Below, piece by piece: positions 33,176 to 35,980 of a stretch of DNA of 35,980 nt (positions within the stretch are counted from its first letter, which is position 1; each line of letters starts with the position of its first letter). The position numbers and the translations under genes are program-made. Under the pieces are notes generated by a model. The model was given only the letters and a program-made list of their open reading frames with translations, searched no databases and was not told the origin of the DNA. Source of the DNA: Verrucomicrobiota bacterium (GTDB taxonomy: Bacteria; Verrucomicrobiota; Verrucomicrobiia; Limisphaerales; BJHT01); assembly GCA_014193395.1 (NCBI GenBank), contig BJHT01000036.1, forward strand, positions 1 through 35,980, given 5' to 3'.

Positions 33176-34557
33176 TTAGGCGGGAACGAGCTTGAGGTTC
33201 AGAGCTTTGGCCTGATTTTGCAGGTTTTGGAGTCGGCGGGCGCGGCTGGCGGGGGTGGTCTGGAACGCCTTGGCCGCGTCGTAGGGCTGCCCGCTCACCA
33301 CCAGCGCCCACACGATCCGCGCCAGCTTGTGCGCCCCGGCCACGATCCCTTCCGCCTTGCCCAGCCGGCCTTTCATCCGCCGCACATAGTCCCCCATCGG
33401 CCCCTTGGCCCGCCCCAGCGCGTGCGCCGCCAGCCGCAGCGCGTTGGCGATCCGGTTCGTCACCTTGCGCGTCTTGGCGGTCAGGATCCGGCCCCCGCTG
33501 ACCCGGTTGTCCGGGCACAGTCCCAGCCAGCTCGCGAAGGCCTCGGCGCTGCGGAACTTCTCCCGCAGGCGTGTCGCCGTCCCCAGTTCGCTTAGCAGCG
33601 TGCAGAGCGTGCCCCCGCTGATCCCGGGCACTCCGCTCAGGTCCACACCCAGCAGCCGGTGGGCCTCCGCATACACCGGCAGCGCCGTCGGCTGGTTCTT
33701 CTGCACGCGGCGCTGCGCCGCCGGCGCGGCCGGCAGCGGCGCGTCCGTCACCCCGGTGATGGCCGCCGTGCTGCGGGCGATCTCCTCGTCGCACGCGGCC
33801 ATGGCCGCGCCGATCTGCTGCCAGCGGGCCTGGCATTGCTGGAGGACGAAGAGGTATTCGGCCCGGTAGTCGCCCACCAACGCGGCCAGGATCGTCGCCA
33901 GCGGCGCGCGGCAGCGCCGGTCGCGCAACGCGGCCAGCTTGGCGGCGTCGCGCTCGCCTTTCAGGATCGCAGTGATGATGGCCTGGGCGCTCACGCCGTC
34001 CACGTCGCTGAAGACATGGTGGATGTGGAGGTTCATCTCGGTGAGCACCTTCTGCATGAGTTGCACCTGCTCCCCGGCCTGCGCCACGAGGTCGCCCCGG
34101 TGCCGCATGAGGTAGCGCAGCGGGAGGATCTCCTTGCGCGGCCGGAAGCTGGCGCGCAAGAGGCCGGCGGCGTGGAGCTGCTGGAGCCACACGGCGTCGC
34201 ATACGTCGGTCTTCTTGCCGGGCACGCCTTTGACATGGCGGGCGTTGACGAGGCAGACCTCGATCCCCGCGTCTTCGAGCGTCAGGCAGGCGCAGAGCCA
34301 GTAGTTGCCCGTGCTTTCCATGGCGACGGTTTTGATGCCGCACTGCCGGAGCCAGTCGCGCAGGGCGTGGACGCCTTCCGTGAAGGCGCTGAAGGTGCGC
34401 ACGAACGGGGCCTCGCCCCGCCCGTGCGGGACGGCGACGACGAGTTCCTCCGCGCCGACATCAATGCCGGCGGCGTCGGGGTGGTGGCTGGGGTTGATCG
34501 GGTCTGGGCGGCGGCGGCTTTGCGGCGGCGCTGGTTCTGGCGTTTGCGTTGGCTCAT
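33176..34557 (-). CDS. IS110-family DEDD transposase, N-terminus in a different frame
   Basis: The main frame encodes the RuvC-like DEDD domain (AAGIDVGAEELVVAV with the first Asp, VAMESTGNYW with Glu, GKKTDVCDAVWL with the DxxD pair). It also encodes the C-terminal Tnp domain (LSGVPGISGGTLCTLLSELG, FASWLGLCPDNRVSGGRILT with the catalytic Ser region). That frame has no good start: it stays open to 34774 through Pro/Arg-rich leader. A typical IS110 start MSQRKRQNQRRRKAAAA begins at ATG 34557 in another frame, and switches to PINPSHHPDAAGIDVG after a GCC-repeat run near 34506-34519. So either an indel has broken the gene, or translation shifts frame, or an upstream start is used. Coordinates give the family-like start. 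Confidence 0.8.
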
Positions 34558-34559
34558 GG

Positions 34560-34835
34560 AGTGGTGGGGAGAAGGCGCAGGACGGGGCAGCCGCCGAACA
34601 CGATGAGTCAGTCTCCTGAACGGGGTCGGCACGTCGCCTTGCGGCAACGGGCCGCCACCAATGGCCGGCTCGCGGGGGCTGCGGCCATGCTAATCCACGG
34701 GGTAACGACAGCGTCGCTCCACCATTGGCGTTCCGGCCTACTTCCACGTCATGCACGAGCCGGTTGTAGCACACCGCGCGCGCCCGCCAACCCCAGTTAC
34801 TCTCGCGCCGGCAAAGGGCCCCCCGGCCTGTTCAG
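34560..34835 (-). ncRNA. Candidate bridge RNA region of the IS110 element
   Basis: IS110-group elements carry a bridge RNA in the non-coding end before the transposase; here that is this segment, read on the minus strand. It is rich in possible stems. GTTGCC-GCAA-GGCGAC has a GNRA loop. ATGGCC pairs with GGCCAT around a C-rich loop. GCCAATGG pairs at a distance with CCATTGG. CGAC-GCT-GTCG is another. The two large loops expected to bind target and donor cannot be assigned by eye. This is a candidate by position and structure only. Confidence 0.4.
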
Positions 34836-34887
34836 GTGCTAATCACTAATTACTAATTACTTTCCCACGCCCCGCCGTCCGCCCCCC

Positions 34888-35980
34888 TCACAGCGCCCCC
34901 AACATCCCCGGAATCTCCGACGGTTTCTTCGCCACCCGATAAACCCATTGCCCGTGACTGCCTTCGCTGTTGACCGCCTGCACCCAGCGCTCGGCGGCCG
35001 CTCGTTTCACTTCCTCCAACGGATCAAATCCCTTCGTCTCCAAAATGAGATACCGCACCGGAATCCCTGCCAGCCGGATGATGAAATCCGGGAGATAATC
35101 GTGCATCTGTCCGTTGTGCAGATAGGGAATGGCGAAACCCAGCCCGGCGTTCTTTACGAACGCCTCCACCTTCGCGTGTGTGTCGATGAAGTAGGCGGCG
35201 GTCTGCTCCCATTTCTTCGTGTCCGCCACTACGTAGTTGACGTGGCTTTTCTGTACCTCACGCACGTCGCGCCCGGTCCAGAAATCCACCTCGCCCGTCG
35301 TGCCCGGTCCGCGACTGGTCTCGTAGCGGGGGATTTCGGGACAATCCCCGGCGCGGAGGTCGCCACGGATGGACTCCAGAAGCACCTCGACCAGCCAGCC
35401 ATAGTAAGGGGCAAAATGCAGGTCGCGCAGATCGCCGGGCGGCTGCACCGTGACTTCCTCCCGCACGTAGCGATCCACGATGGCCGTCATCTGCGGGAAC
35501 AGCACCCGCGCCGGAAGTTCGCAGCCGCGTTGCCGGATAAAATCCAGTGTCAACGTGCGCGCCACATCAAAGACCAGTTCTTGCACCCGTAGTTTCGACC
35601 GCCGCTCCGCCAAGGTGACCTGCACCTCCGGCCCGGGACCCAAGAGCGAGAGGCGACCTTGATTGTTTAGGTTCAGACCTTTGACCTGCACTTCGGTTGG
35701 TATCTGGTCGGGCTTGATCAACACCGCCGGCACGCGGTCCCAGTCCACAGTCACCCGATTGTGAACGGCCTGCATGTAGCCCTCGACGCGGGGGAACTTG
35801 ATCTCGAAACGCGCCCGTTCCGGCAAGGCGCGCACATGGTGGCGTTTCACCGGAGGCGGCGCCGGCCCCGTCGGATTGGCCTTGAACGGCACAACCTCGA
35901 AGGGCACGCCGAAGACCTTCGCCACCTCCTCGCGCATGAGACCGGTTTCCTCGTCGAGTTCATAACTCGCCCGACGCAGT
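34888..35980 (-). CDS. Type III-like restriction endonuclease, C-terminal part
   Basis: The gene enters from the right edge (open to 35980, no start needed) and stops at 34888; about 364 residues are visible. The C-terminal domain has HDYLPDFIIRLAGIP followed by RYLILETKGFDPLEE, the PD...ExK pattern of the nuclease domain found after the helicase part of type III Res-like proteins. An upstream segment LRDLHFAPYYGWLVEVLLES and the YVVADTKKWEQTAAYFIDTH stretch match what I recall of this protein type. The helicase motifs would be outside the window. It probably acts in restriction of foreign DNA. Two insertion sequences lie just downstream. Confidence 0.8.
   Translation of the reverse strand, partial: LRRASYELDEETGLMREEVAKVFGVPFEVVPFKANPTGPAPPPVKRHHVRALPERARFEIKFPRVEGYMQAVHNRVTVDWDRVPAVLIKPDQIPTEVQVKGLNLNNQGRLSLLGPGPEVQVTLAERRSKLRVQELVFDVARTLTLDFIRQRGCELPARVLFPQMTAIVDRYVREEVTVQPPGDLRDLHFAPYYGWLVEVLLESIRGDLRAGDCPEIPRYETSRGPGTTGEVDFWTGRDVREVQKSHVNYVVADTKKWEQTAAYFIDTHAKVEAFVKNAGLGFAIPYLHNGQMHDYLPDFIIRLAGIPVRYLILETKGFDPLEEVKRAAAERWVQAVNSEGSHGQWVYRVAKKPSEIPGMLGAL

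Larger units (their letters stand above)
33150..34838 (-). mobile_element. IS110-family insertion sequence, bounds approximate
   Basis: It directly follows the ISNCY-like element. IS110 elements have no terminal inverted repeats or target duplications, so ends cannot be read precisely. The left limit lies between 33150 and the transposase stop at 33176. The right limit lies before the AT-rich ACTAATTACTAATTAC at about 34843. CTCCTGAA occurs near the left end (33150) and in the upstream leader (34614). Confidence 0.55.

Overview
The window looks like a piece of a GC-rich genome from the PVC superphylum, most likely a Limisphaerales/Pedosphaera-type verrucomicrobium. This is inferred from gene content: an alternative complex III operon, signal-peptide sulfatases and sialidase-like enzymes, an lpxB/Gfo-Idh-MocA pair, and intergenic DNA full of short degenerate repeats. 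No rRNA or tRNA gene was seen, so the taxonomy is an inference.

Left third (1-11.3 kb, all on the minus strand): one tightly packed respiratory operon, actA-actB-actC-actD-actE-actF (alternative complex III, quinol:electron-acceptor oxidoreductase), a small membrane protein, a CcoN-like protein, a CcoO-like cytochrome and the start of a further membrane protein, possibly a cytochrome c (CcoP-like). Several junctions are ATGA overlaps or 1-nt gaps, so translation is probably coupled. The last part is the most unusual. By hand alignment the CcoN homologue has lost all six histidines that bind heme b, heme b3 and CuB. The CcoO homologue carries two tandem segments resembling the C-terminal domain of ribosomal protein L7/L12, placed between its heme site and its conserved distal part. 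Together they look like a non-catalytic pseudo-oxidase module attached to complex III.

Middle (11.7-23.3 kb, plus strand): exported hydrolases. These are a purple-acid-phosphatase-like enzyme, a membrane-anchored SRPBCC protein, a decayed gene with two in-frame stops, two sialidase/BNR-type proteins, a Tat-exported metallophosphoesterase and two sulfatases with intact formylglycine motifs, with a hypothetical gene between the sulfatases. They fit degradation of sulfated or acidic polysaccharides. The two sialidase-like genes share a dispersed nucleotide repeat that encodes their signal-peptide cores.

Right third (23.4-36 kb): a four-copy 92-bp hairpin-bearing repeat array between convergent genes; lpxB with a Gfo/Idh/MocA oxidoreductase (minus strand); a small coiled-coil-like protein; a broken small gene; a class V aminotransferase; an NADPH-dependent FMN reductase; and a fatty acid hydroxylase whose C-terminus is encoded by a dispersed repeat. 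Two different insertion sequences then lie side by side: an ISNCY-like element with TAATTA target duplication, and an IS110-family element with a structured upstream region that may encode a bridge RNA. The window ends in the C-terminal part of a type III-like restriction enzyme.

Intergenic DNA repeatedly shows 7-nt-period degenerate repeats (AAATTTC, CCATTCG, TTTGAGC, ACAGGxx types), often just upstream of start codons and sometimes as large inverted repeats. There are also at least three other repeat families: a GCAGGCGTC/GTCTCGCC palindromic element, a 25-nt GTAGGAGACGACGT element, and near-perfect long hairpins at 18.0-18.3 kb.
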